A stretch of DNA of 64,000 bases from JBBREP01 sp963716525 (GTDB taxonomy: Bacteria; Actinomycetota; Acidimicrobiia; IMCC26256; PALSA-610). The translations under genes were made by a program, and so were the position numbers. The notes beneath the pieces are model-generated. The model was not told the origin of the DNA. It made no database searches and worked only from the letters and a program-made list of their open reading frames with translations. The stretch lies in contig OY970315.1 in NCBI GenBank assembly GCA_963716525.1, forward strand, positions 1,550,001 to 1,614,000, in the 5' to 3' direction. Shown here in pieces: positions 1 to 11,797 of the stretch (position 1 is the first letter of the stretch; each line of letters starts with the position of its first letter).

Positions 1-849
1 GTGCTGCTCGCGTCCACGCTGTGGGGCGAGAAGTCGGGCACGGCCGGCAACGTCGAGGGCCGGGTACAGACGCTGAACCGCAAGGTGTCGCCCGAGGGCG
101 CGTCGATGGACGACTGGCGCATCGCCGCCGAGCTCGCGTTCCGGCTCGGCGCCGACTTCGACCTCGAGACCGTCGACGAGGTCACCGACGAACTGGCCCG
201 GGTCGGGCCCGCGTTCACGGGCGTCACCGCCCTGCTGCTGCGCGACACGCGCGACGGCGTGGTGCTGCCGCTGCAGGAGCACGCCGGCGAGATCGTGTGG
301 CGGCGGCCGGGTGCGTCGCTCACCGACCAGCCGTCGTGGGAGCCGATCAAGGTCGACGCGCTCGAGCCACCCGAACCCGAAGCGCACATCGACGGTGATG
401 CCCGCGCGCCTGAATCCGACGACCCCGACCTCGCCGCCGCGCCGCTCACCGCGGCGGCGCTCGGCGCCGAACCGCACGAGTTCCTCACCTGGGACCGCGA
501 GGTGGCCGAGCTGCCCGCACCCGGGCGCGACGCGTACGCGCTGCGCCTGGTGAGCGGCCGCCCGCTCTACGACGACGGCGCGACGGTCCGGCACTCGCAG
601 TCGGTCCACAACCTCACGGTCACCGTCGAGCTGCTCCTGGCGGCGCCCGACATGCAACGGCTCGGCGTCACGAACGGCACCCCGGTGAAGGTCACGAGCG
701 CGCACACGTCGCTCACCGTGCCGGTGCGGGCCGTGCGAGGCGTTGCGCCGGGTACCGCGCAGCTCGCCATGTCGGGCCCCGGCACCGCCAGCGCGCTCGT
801 CGACGCAGGCGCGCCCGTCACCGACATCAGAGTGGAGACGGTCAGGTGA
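1..849 (+). CDS. nuoG: NADH-quinone oxidoreductase subunit G, C-terminal part
   Basis: This is the 3' end of the large peripheral-arm Fe-S subunit of complex I; the gene begins before the window. The visible 282 residues lie after the Fe-S region and resemble the end of the molybdopterin-oxidoreductase-like fold: a segment with NVEGRVQTLNRKVSP near the start and a beta-rich end (GTPVKVTSAHTSLTVPVRAV) typical of the dinucleotide-binding domain. No cysteine clusters are expected or seen here. The stop overlaps the GTG start of nuoH (GTGA at 846-849), so the two are translationally coupled. The gene order G-H-I-J-K-L-M-N supports the call, and implies nuoA-F lie upstream outside the window. Confidence 0.88.
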   Translation: MLLASTLWGEKSGTAGNVEGRVQTLNRKVSPEGASMDDWRIAAELAFRLGADFDLETVDEVTDELARVGPAFTGVTALLLRDTRDGVVLPLQEHAGEIVWRRPGASLTDQPSWEPIKVDALEPPEPEAHIDGDARAPESDDPDLAAAPLTAAALGAEPHEFLTWDREVAELPAPGRDAYALRLVSGRPLYDDGATVRHSQSVHNLTVTVELLLAAPDMQRLGVTNGTPVKVTSAHTSLTVPVRAVRGVAPGTAQLAMSGPGTASALVDAGAPVTDIRVETVR

Positions 850-2063
850 TCCACGTCCTCGGGCTCCCCGACCCCCTGACTGCAGGACACTTCGACTGGG
901 GGGTGCTCGGCGTCATCGCGGTGAAGGTGCTCGGCGCCTTCGTGCTGCTGCTGGTGTCGGTGCTCCTCTACATCTGGGGCATGCGCAAGTGGATCGCCGA
1001 CATGCAGAACCGCGTCGGCCCCGAGCGCGCCGGCCCGTTCGGTGTGCTGCAGACGCTCGCCGACGGGATCAAGCTGTTCTTCAAGGAGCAGACGATCCCC
1101 GACACCGCTGATCGGTCGGTGTTCCGGCTCTCGCCCTACCTGTCGATCACGCCGGCGTTCCTGATGTTCTGCGTGATCCCCGTGGGCGGTGTGGTGAGCA
1201 TCTTCGGGCATCACACGCGGTTGCAGGTGGCCGACCTGCCATTCGGCGCGCTGTGGATCCTCGCCATGTCGGGCATCGGCGTGTACGGCGTGATGCTGGC
1301 GGGGTGGTCGAGCGGCTCGAAGTACCCGCTGCTCGGCTCGGTTCGCGCGTCGGCGCAGATGCTGTCGTACGAGGCCGCGTTCGGACTCGGCATCCTCGCC
1401 ACGCTGATCCACGCCGGCACGCTGCAGATCGGTGAGATCGTCGACCAGCAGACGTGGTTGGGCCCGAGCTCGCTCTGGCGTCACTGGAACCTGATACCCA
1501 CCGTGCTGATCCCGTTCGTGATCTTCGTGATCGCCGCGCTCGCCGAGACGAACCACCCGCCATTCGACCTCGTGGAGGCCGAGCAGGAGCTCGTCGGTGG
1601 CTTCGTCACCGAGTACTCCGGCATCCGCTTCGCGATCTTCTTCCTCGCCGAGTTCATGAACATCATCACGATGTCGGCCGTGACGGTCACGCTGTTCCTG
1701 GGCGGGCCGAGCGGTCCCGCGCTGTGGCCGTCGAAGCTGGGCGCGGCGGGCGTGGTGAACGTGTGGCTCGCGCCGATCTTCTGGTTCGCCGTCAAGGTGA
1801 TCGCGCTCACCTACGGCACGGTCTGGCTGCGCGCGGCGACGCCGCGCATGCGCTACGACCGGTTGATGGCGTTCTGCTGGAAGTACTTGATCGAGCTCGC
1901 CGTGCTGTGGGTGATCGTGCTCACCGCGCGTGAGCTGGCCATCGACAACAGCTGGAACGTCTTCCTCGTCACGGCGGTCACGATCCTTGCCGGCCTCGGG
2001 CTCTACGGTCTGCTGATGCTCATGATGCCCAAGCCCGGCGAGATGGTCGAGGAGTTCCGCTGA
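846..2063 (+). CDS. nuoH: NADH-quinone oxidoreductase subunit H, first cluster
   Basis: Membrane subunit of complex I that forms the quinone chamber and the entrance to the proton path. The 405-residue product has about eight or nine hydrophobic segments and the family loop RVGPERAGPFGVLQ near residue 55, then ADGIKLFFKE. The acidic loop LAETNHPPFDLVEAEQELV (about residues 232-250) is the conserved quinone-site loop. The start is the GTG that overlaps the nuoG stop, and the end overlaps nuoI by one base (TGATG). It is longer than the 346-residue paralogue at 12978, mainly at the C-terminus and in loops, so the two copies are old paralogues rather than a recent duplication. Confidence 0.96.
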   Translation: MIHVLGLPDPLTAGHFDWGVLGVIAVKVLGAFVLLLVSVLLYIWGMRKWIADMQNRVGPERAGPFGVLQTLADGIKLFFKEQTIPDTADRSVFRLSPYLSITPAFLMFCVIPVGGVVSIFGHHTRLQVADLPFGALWILAMSGIGVYGVMLAGWSSGSKYPLLGSVRASAQMLSYEAAFGLGILATLIHAGTLQIGEIVDQQTWLGPSSLWRHWNLIPTVLIPFVIFVIAALAETNHPPFDLVEAEQELVGGFVTEYSGIRFAIFFLAEFMNIITMSAVTVTLFLGGPSGPALWPSKLGAAGVVNVWLAPIFWFAVKVIALTYGTVWLRAATPRMRYDRLMAFCWKYLIELAVLWVIVLTARELAIDNSWNVFLVTAVTILAGLGLYGLLMLMMPKPGEMVEEFR

Positions 2064-2749
2064 TGGGCTTCGCACGCGGCTTCGGAGTCGTCATCAGCCA
2101 GCTGGGCCGGCGCAAGCGCGTCACCACCGATTACCCGAACGAGAAGGTCCCGAAGCCGCCGCGCCTGCACGGCCGGCACGTCCTCAACCGTTACGAGGAC
2201 GGGATGGAGAAGTGCATCGGCTGCGAGCTGTGCGCGGGGATCTGCCCGGCGCGCTGCATCTATGTCCGTGGCAAGGACAATCCCGCCGACGCGCCGGTGA
2301 GCCCCGGCGAGCGCTACGGCTTCGTGTACGAGATCAACTACCTCCGCTGCATCCACTGCGACATGTGCGTGGAGGCCTGTCCCACGGAGGCGATCACCGA
2401 GACGAAGCTGTTCGAGTTCAGCTTCACGAACCGTGCCGACGCGATCTACACGAAGAACGAGCTGCTCGTCGACGACGACGGCCGGGCGCGCCGCCAGCCG
2501 TGGGAGCTGTGGCTCGGTGGCGAGGACGACGACACGTCGGCGTGGATGCGCGCGACGTCGCCGGGCGGGCGCGCCGACTACGAGGACCGCGTGCAGTGGT
2601 CGGGTGAGCTCGGCTTCGGCGTCCGCCGGCCCGAGCAGGGTCAGTCCGGCGACGAGGATCCCGAGGAGCTCGACGGACTCGACGAACTCGACGAGGTCCA
2701 CGGTGTCGACGAGGTCCACGGTGCCGACGGCGACGGCGGTCATTCTTGA
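2063..2749 (+). CDS. nuoI: NADH-quinone oxidoreductase subunit I, first cluster, with acidic tail
   Basis: Carries the two 4Fe-4S clusters N6a and N6b that pass electrons toward NuoB. Both motifs are intact: CIGCELCAGICPARC near residue 51 and CIHCDMCVEACP near residue 95. The 228-residue product is longer than most NuoI proteins because about 45 C-terminal residues form a low-complexity, very acidic tail (repeated DELDEVHG-like units encoded at about 2660-2740). The tail has no counterpart in the 167-residue NuoI at 14019. The start overlaps the nuoH stop and the end overlaps the nuoJ TTG start. Confidence 0.95.
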   Translation: MGFARGFGVVISQLGRRKRVTTDYPNEKVPKPPRLHGRHVLNRYEDGMEKCIGCELCAGICPARCIYVRGKDNPADAPVSPGERYGFVYEINYLRCIHCDMCVEACPTEAITETKLFEFSFTNRADAIYTKNELLVDDDGRARRQPWELWLGGEDDDTSAWMRATSPGGRADYEDRVQWSGELGFGVRRPEQGQSGDEDPEELDGLDELDEVHGVDEVHGADGDGGHS

Positions 2750-3324
2750 ACCCCGTCGTGTTCTTCGCGTTCGCGGTCATCGCCGTGGCCGGCGCGCTCG
2801 GCGTGGTCGCCGCGCGCAACCCGGTGCACTCCGCGCTCTTCCTCGTGATGACGATGGTCACCATGGCCGGGTTCTTCCTCGGTCTCGACGCGCCGCTCGT
2901 GGCGATCGTGCAGATCGTCGTCTACGCGAGCGCGATCGTCGTGCTGTTCCTGTTCGTGATCATGCTGCTCGGCTCCGACCGCGGCGAGCCCGCGCTCGCG
3001 CGCACGCACCCGGCGCACCGTTGGGCGGCCGCGCTCGTGGGTGCCGGCACGCTCGTCGCGCTGCTCGTGCTCACGCTCGGGCACTGGCAGACGGGCGCGC
3101 ACACCGCGGGCGGCCTCTCGATCCACGGGGTGCCCACGGCGGGCGGCAAGCCGGTCACTGGCGCACCGGCCACCGACGCGATCCGCCCGCTCGCCCGCGT
3201 GCTGTTCACGCGGTTCGCGTGGCCGTTCGAGGTGACGGCCGTGCTCCTCGTGGTCGCCGTCGTCGGCGCGGTCGTGCTCGCCCGCCGCAGCCAGCGTCCC
3301 CGGCGCACGGAGACGACCACGTGA
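2746..3324 (+). CDS. nuoJ: NADH-quinone oxidoreductase subunit J, first cluster
   Basis: Small membrane subunit of the complex I proton-pumping arm. The 192-residue protein has five hydrophobic segments and the conserved IVQIVVYASAIVVLFLFVIM stretch (about residues 55-74), the helix with the pi-bulge in solved structures. The TTG at 2746 overlaps the nuoI stop (TTGA) and is the only start that fits the operon spacing. The end overlaps the nuoK GTG (GTGA at 3321-3324). A polar loop at about residues 115-145 is longer than usual. Confidence 0.93.
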   Translation: MNPVVFFAFAVIAVAGALGVVAARNPVHSALFLVMTMVTMAGFFLGLDAPLVAIVQIVVYASAIVVLFLFVIMLLGSDRGEPALARTHPAHRWAAALVGAGTLVALLVLTLGHWQTGAHTAGGLSIHGVPTAGGKPVTGAPATDAIRPLARVLFTRFAWPFEVTAVLLVVAVVGAVVLARRSQRPRRTETTT

Positions 3325-3644
3325 CCGAGCTGCTGGGGGTGGTCATCGGGACGCAGCACTACTTCGTGGTGGGTGCGCTGCTCTTCGCAATCGGGTCCAC
3401 CGGCCTGTTGATGCGCCGCAACACGATCGTGATGTTCATGTGTGTGGAGCTGATGCTCAACGCGGTGAACCTCACGTTCGTCGCGTTCGCCAAGGACCTC
3501 GACGACGCAGCCGGCCAGGCCGCGGTGTTCTTCACGCTCATCGTCGCCGCGGCCGAGGTGGCGGTCGGTCTCGCGATCATCGTCGCCATCTTCCGGCGAC
3601 GCCAGGGCGTGACGGCCGACGACGTGGACCTGATGAAGGGCTGA
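3321..3644 (+). CDS. nuoK: NADH-quinone oxidoreductase subunit K, first cluster
   Basis: Three-helix membrane subunit of complex I. The 107 residues include the family segments LMRRNTIVMFMCVELMLNAVNL and AAEVAVGLAIIVAIFR, each with the membrane-embedded glutamate (in CVELML and AAEVAV) known to line the proton channel. The GTG start at 3321 overlaps the nuoJ stop. The product ends with DLMKG, similar to the paralogue at 15021 (ELKG). Confidence 0.94.
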   Translation: MTELLGVVIGTQHYFVVGALLFAIGSTGLLMRRNTIVMFMCVELMLNAVNLTFVAFAKDLDDAAGQAAVFFTLIVAAAEVAVGLAIIVAIFRRRQGVTADDVDLMKG

Positions 3645-3653
3645 GCGGCGCCG

Positions 3654-7323
<3,670 letters not shown>

Positions 7324-7327
<4 letters not shown>

Positions 7328-8946
7328 ACCCGAACCTCGCTGTGCTCGCCGACCTCACCACGCCGCGAATCGACTGGCCGATCATCGCGCCCGTCGTCGC
7401 CATGTTCGGCGCTGCGCTCCTCATCGTGATCCTGCGCGCCACGCTGCGCACGCGGGGCGAGCTCGTGCACCGGTTGTCGATCGCTACGGCGTTCGCCGGA
7501 CTCGCCACCGCGGCGGGATTCGTCGCGAACGAGTGGCGGATCGTCAACGACAACCGCCACATCTGCGCGGCACTGCACGAGGCGTGTTACGTCACGTTCA
7601 GCGGCGCGATCGCGGTCGACGGGCTCACGGTATTCGTGCAGGCGGTCGTGCTGATCGCCACGACGCTCGGTGCGCTGCTCGCCGTCGGCTACCTGCGGCG
7701 CGAGCGGCTCGAGACACCCGAGTTCCTGGTGCTGCTCCTGCTCGCGGCCACCGGCATGATGGTCATGGCGCACGCCAACGACCTCATCCTCGTGTTCGTC
7801 GCCCTCGAGGTGTTCTCGATCGCGCTCTACATCCTGTCGGCCTTCGACCGGCGGCGCGCCGAGTCGCAGGAAGCCGGGCTCAAGTACTTCGTGCTCGGTG
7901 CCTTCTCGTCGGCGATCTTCCTCTACGGCATCGCGCTCACCTACGGCGCCACCGGCACCACGTCGCTCGCCGGCTTCGCCAGCGGCGGTGACACCCACCC
8001 CGGCATCGCGCAGTATCTGGCGAACAACCCCACCGGCAAGCACGGCCTGCTCCTCGCGGGGATCGCACTGCTGCTCGTGGGGCTCGGGTTCAAGGTCGCG
8101 GCGGTGCCGTTCCACATGTGGACGCCCGACGTGTACCAGGGCGCGCCGACGCCGGTGACCGCGTTCATGGCCGCAGCGACGAAGGTCGCGGCGTTCGCCG
8201 CGATCCTGCGCATCTTCGCGGGCAGCTTCGTGACGTTCGCGTCCGACTGGCGGCCCATCGTGTACGTGCTCGCGGTGGCATCGCTCGTGGTCGGCACGAT
8301 CGCCGCCGCGGTCCAGAGCGACGTGAAGCGCATGCTTGCGTACTCGTCGATCTCGCACGCCGGCTACGTGCTCATCGGCGTGCAGGTCGCGAACGCAGGT
8401 GGCGGCAGTACCCGTTTCCCCGGCACACAGGCCGCACTCTTCTACCTGCTCGTGTACGCGGTGATGGCGATCGGCGCGTTCGGCGTCGTGCAGGTGGTCA
8501 ACCACCGCGGCGACACGCACCACGAGCTGCGCGATTACCGCGGCCTCGCGCAACGCGCGCCGCTGCTCGCGGGGTTGCTGACGTTGTTCATGCTCGCGCA
8601 GGCCGGCGTGCCGTTCACCGGCGGCTTCGTGGCCAAGCTCACGATCTTCCGCGCCGCGATCGACGCCGGGCAGTACCAGCTCGCGCTCGTGGGCATGCTC
8701 GCCGCGGTGATCGGCGCCTACGTGTACCTGCGCCTCGTGCTCGCGATGTACGCGCCGGCCGAAGCCGGGAGCGCCTCGGAGCCCGAGGCGCAACCGGGCG
8801 GGGTGGAAGACGCCCGCCCCCGCCTCGATTGGGGGAGCGGCCTCGCGCTCGGCATCGCCGGCGCCGGCGTGTTGATCATCGGCATCCTCCCGAGCTGGTT
8901 CATCTCGGTCGCCCACCAGGCGACCCAACTCCTCGCCGCCCGCTGA
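7324..8946 (+). CDS. nuoN: NADH-quinone oxidoreductase subunit N, first cluster
   Basis: Antiporter-like proton-pumping subunit that ends the first operon, 540 residues. It has the helix VFVALEVFSIALYIL with its conserved Glu and the KVAAVPFHMWTPDVYQGAPT segment near residue 258. A short hydrophilic stretch (EAGSASEPEAQPGG) comes before the last helix. The gene is followed by a strong hairpin at 8963-9006 and a convergent lipase gene, which marks the end of the first nuo transcript. Confidence 0.95.
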
Positions 8947-8962
8947 CCCCCCGCTGACCCCC

Positions 8963-9006
8963 GTTGTCCCATCAGGAGCCAACTTGTTGGCTCCCTATGG
9001 GACAAC
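8963..9006. terminator. Inverted repeat between convergent nuoN and patatin gene
   Basis: The arms 8963-8983 and 8986-9006 pair at 19 of 21 positions, with a two-base mismatch in the middle (CA against AG). No long T run follows on either strand. It lies between two genes that end facing each other, and the stop codon of the lipase gene (8995-8997) is inside the right arm, so it probably serves both directions. Confidence 0.6.
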
Positions 9007-9969
9007 AGCGGGTTCGACGGCGGGATCGGCCGCTTCTGGGCCCCTCGGGCGGCGGGCCCAGCGGATACGGAGGCGGCGGTTGCGGCGGTTGTCCTCGCTC
9101 GTGGACGCCACCCGGCCCTCCAGGTAGTCGTCGAGGGCCTCGGCCGCCAGGGCGTACGCCCGCTCGATGAGCTCCTCGGCGCCCGAGAAGTCGAACAGGT
9201 CCCGCGGGTCGTCGGGGCGGGGCAGCTCCACGATCTCCACATGGTCGGGGGCGTGGCGCCGCTCGAGCTCGTAGCGCATGTTCCGAGAATGAGCGAACGA
9301 CGTCATCACCACGTCGAGCGGCGAGCGCATCACGCGGTCGGCCACGCCGTGCGACACGTTCAGCACGAAGACCCGGTCGACCGGGCCGCTCAACGCATGC
9401 CAGAGCGGCACCGAGTTCACGACGCCGCCGTCGACGAGCCGGCGGCCGTCGTGGTGCACGATCGGGAACACTCCGGGTAACGCAGCGGACGCGAGGAGCG
9501 CGGGCTGGAGCGGTCCCTGGGCGAACACCACTTCTTCGCCCGAGTCGAGATCGACGGCGACGACGCGCAGCGGCAGGACCAGGTCGTCGAACGACCGGGC
9601 CGGTGTGGACTCGGTGACGATGCGCGTGAGGCCGTCGTTCGTGAACAAGTGCGTGCCGCGCCGCACGACCTTCCACGCCCGGCTGATCACGTTTCCCCTG
9701 AACACGTCGTCGGTGGTGAGGTCCGCCCAGACCGCGGCGAGCCGATCGATGCCGGTGAGGTTGGGCGCATAGGCGATCGCCGCGCCGTTGAGCGCGCCGG
9801 CCGACGTCCCGATCACCACGTCGGGCACGATGCCGCGTTCCAGCAGGGCACGCAGCATGCCCACCTGGGTGACGCCCTGGTTGCCCCCGCCCGACAGCAC
9901 GAACGCCGTCCGCCGGGATGCAGGCACGTCGCCCCGACCGCTCGATTCGGTGCGGCGGCGGGGCATCAT
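8995..9969 (-). CDS. Patatin-like phospholipase family protein
   Basis: Predicted serine lipid acyl hydrolase of the patatin/RssA type. About 15 residues into the product is the glycine-rich oxyanion loop LSGGGNQG, then the nucleophile elbow GTSAG, and later the catalytic aspartate motif DGGVVNSVP. The 324-residue length fits the family. I chose the ATG at 9969 because GGAGAG stands eight bases upstream; the frame continues up to 10050 with no better site. It separates the two nuo clusters on the opposite strand, so its promoter shares the 9970-10234 region with nuoA2. The substrate cannot be told from sequence. Confidence 0.85.
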   Translation of the reverse strand: MMPRRRTESSGRGDVPASRRTAFVLSGGGNQGVTQVGMLRALLERGIVPDVVIGTSAGALNGAAIAYAPNLTGIDRLAAVWADLTTDDVFRGNVISRAWKVVRRGTHLFTNDGLTRIVTESTPARSFDDLVLPLRVVAVDLDSGEEVVFAQGPLQPALLASAALPGVFPIVHHDGRRLVDGGVVNSVPLWHALSGPVDRVFVLNVSHGVADRVMRSPLDVVMTSFAHSRNMRYELERRHAPDHVEIVELPRPDDPRDLFDFSGAEELIERAYALAAEALDDYLEGRVASTSEDNRRNRRLRIRWARRPRGPEAADPAVEPAVVP

Positions 9970-10102
9970 CGAAGCTCTCCGGCGTCCATCAACGATCCAT
10001 CGGCGTGGAACGAAGAGCCCTGATGTTCCGCTGTTCATGCTCATCGGCATTCCGGTCGCTGCCGGCCTCCGGTCATTTCGTCGGGCCCAAAACGCACACG
10101 CG

Positions 10103-10108
10103 TATACT
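10103..10108 (+). promoter_or_regulatory. Candidate -10 box for the second nuo operon
   Basis: A TATACT hexamer, unusual in this GC-rich DNA, lies about 127 bases before the proposed nuoA start in the divergent region between the lipase gene and nuoA2. The upstream -35 region holds only a weak TTTCGT-like match at non-standard spacing, so this is a partial promoter call. Confidence 0.4.
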
Positions 10109-10234
10109 CCCGCGCACGTTGCCAGTCAACGCACCGGGCCGTATGTCTCGGTGCCGGACGCCTTGTCCCGGGCCCATGGAGCCAACGTGCCTTACGTGAA
10201 CGCGGTGCTCGCCGGACAACACGGGAGCAGCGAG

Positions 10235-10603
10235 TTGACGGAGTACTACCGGTCGTACCTCGCCGTGGGCGTGTTCGTCGCGGCCGCGATCCTGCTCGTG
10301 AGCATCATGCTCGGCGTCGGCATGCTGCTGCGCCCGAAGCGGCCGCAGCCCGAGAAGTACATCACCTACGAATCGGGCTCCGACCCGTTCGGCGTGTTCG
10401 GCCAGCAGAACGTCCGCTACTACATCTACGCCCTGATGTTCGTGGTGTTCGACGTCGAGACCGTGTTCGTCTTCCCGTGGGCGGTGAACGCCGACCACAG
10501 CCAGCTCGGCTGGTTCGGCTTCGTCGAGATCTTCGTGTTCGTGGCGGTGCTCCTGCTCGGCCTCGCCTACCTCTGGCGCAAAGGCTTGCTGTCATGGGCC
10601 TGA
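10235..10603 (+). CDS. nuoA: NADH-quinone oxidoreductase subunit A, second cluster
   Basis: Membrane subunit A of complex I, at the junction with the peripheral arm. The product has three hydrophobic segments and the family signature KYITYESGSDPFG followed by VRYYIYALMFVVFDVETVF, in which ESG and the FDVE acidic residues are invariant. I chose TTG 10235 because GGGAG stands seven bases upstream and the 122-residue length is normal; GTG 10196 and GTG 10205 are in frame and would add 10 to 13 residues. The end overlaps nuoB by ten bases. Confidence 0.9.
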   Translation: MTEYYRSYLAVGVFVAAAILLVSIMLGVGMLLRPKRPQPEKYITYESGSDPFGVFGQQNVRYYIYALMFVVFDVETVFVFPWAVNADHSQLGWFGFVEIFVFVAVLLLGLAYLWRKGLLSWA

Positions 10604-11118
10604 TCAGCAGCGGCACGCTGCGCAAGGGGCCGCTGAAGCCGGTCGGCGAGCTGCTCAACTACTCGCGCAAGTACTCGCTGTGGATGTTCCAGTGGGGTCT
10701 CGCGTGCTGCGCGATCGAGATGGGCGCCGCCCTCGCGGGCCCGCGCTACGACGTGATGCGCCTCGGCGTGATCCCGTTTCCCGCGAGCCCGCGCCAGGCC
10801 GACCTCATCGTGATCTCGGGCACCGTCACCGACAAGATGGCACCCGCCATCAAGCGCCTGTACGAGCAGATGCCCGACCCGAAGTACGTCATCTCGATGG
10901 GGAGCTGCGCGAACTGTGGCGGCCCCTACTGGGACAGCTACTCGGTCACCAAGGGCGTCGACCAGATCATCCCGGTCGACGTGTACGTGCCCGGCTGCCC
11001 GCCGCGGCCCGAAGCCTTCATCCAGGGCATCGTGCTGCTGCAGGAACGCATCCAGAAGGAAGACCCGGCCGATCGCTGGCAGGGCAAGGGCTGGGAGCCG
11101 ATCGTCGTTGCCGGATGA
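10594..11118 (+). CDS. nuoB: NADH-quinone oxidoreductase subunit B, second cluster
   Basis: Holds cluster N2, the last Fe-S centre before quinone. The 174-residue product keeps all N2 ligands: the tandem cysteines in LACCAIEMGAA, the cysteine in MGSCANCGGPY and the one in VPGCPPRPE. The ATG at 10594 lies inside the end of nuoA. The C-terminus overlaps an alternative TTG start of nuoC (11108). Keeping all ligands argues that the second cluster encodes a working quinone-reducing module, not a decayed copy. Confidence 0.96.
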   Translation: MGLISSGTLRKGPLKPVGELLNYSRKYSLWMFQWGLACCAIEMGAALAGPRYDVMRLGVIPFPASPRQADLIVISGTVTDKMAPAIKRLYEQMPDPKYVISMGSCANCGGPYWDSYSVTKGVDQIIPVDVYVPGCPPRPEAFIQGIVLLQERIQKEDPADRWQGKGWEPIVVAG

Positions 11119-11131
11119 CACGAACGACGAC

Positions 11132-11797
11132 GTGACCGACGGGGGGACTGGGGGCGGCACCGCGGTGCAGACCGCGGACGCCCACCACGAGGCCGTGCTC
11201 GCCGTGCTCGAGCGCGAGCTCGGCGACGGCGCCATCGTCGAGCGGGGTGTCATCGGCGCCGGGCTCGTCGTGCGAGTGCGCCCCGACGCGTGGTCGGCGG
11301 CCGCGCACGCGTGCCGGTACACGCTCGGACTCGACTACCTGAGCTTCATCTCGGGCATCGACTGGATGCCGATGCCGGCGGCCGACGAGGACGCCGAGGG
11401 CGACACGAGCGCACCCGTGCAGCCGAAGGAGATGACGTTCGGCGTCGCCGGTTCGGCGGGCCGTTTCCAGGCCTTCGCGCACGTCGAGTCCACACGCGTG
11501 CCGGCCCAGGGGCTCACGTTGAAGACCGATGTCGACGAGCACGATCCACACGTGCAGTCATGGTGCGCGGCCTACCCCGGCGCCGACTGGCACGAGCGTG
11601 AGTGCTGGGAGATGTACGGCTTCGTGTTCGACGGTCACCCGAACCTGCGCCACCTGTACCTGCCGAGCAACTTCGAGGGCCACCCGCTGCGCAAGGACTT
11701 CCCGCTGCTCGCGCGCGAGGTCAAACCGTGGCCCGGCCTCGTGAACGTCGAGGCGATGATCGGCGAAGCTGCCGACGACGACGAGGCCGAGTCGTGA
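11132..11797 (+). CDS. nuoC: NADH-quinone oxidoreductase subunit C, second cluster
   Basis: Peripheral-arm subunit C (30 kDa type), 221 residues from GTG 11132. The C-terminal signature is present: DWHERECWEMYGFVFDGHPN, followed by LPSNFEGHPLRKDFPL, the classic complex I 30-kDa motif. TTG 11108 is an in-frame alternative, would add eight residues and overlap nuoB; neither start has a convincing ribosome binding site. The stop overlaps the nuoD GTG at 11794. It is a separate gene and not a nuoCD fusion. Confidence 0.9.
   Translation: MTDGGTGGGTAVQTADAHHEAVLAVLERELGDGAIVERGVIGAGLVVRVRPDAWSAAAHACRYTLGLDYLSFISGIDWMPMPAADEDAEGDTSAPVQPKEMTFGVAGSAGRFQAFAHVESTRVPAQGLTLKTDVDEHDPHVQSWCAAYPGADWHERECWEMYGFVFDGHPNLRHLYLPSNFEGHPLRKDFPLLAREVKPWPGLVNVEAMIGEAADDDEAES

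Noticed and set aside
10196..10234. Longer nuoA starting at GTG 10196 or 10205
   Set aside because: These codons are in frame but lack a ribosome binding site, while TTG 10235 has GGGAG at good spacing and gives a standard length. Kept only as an alternative.
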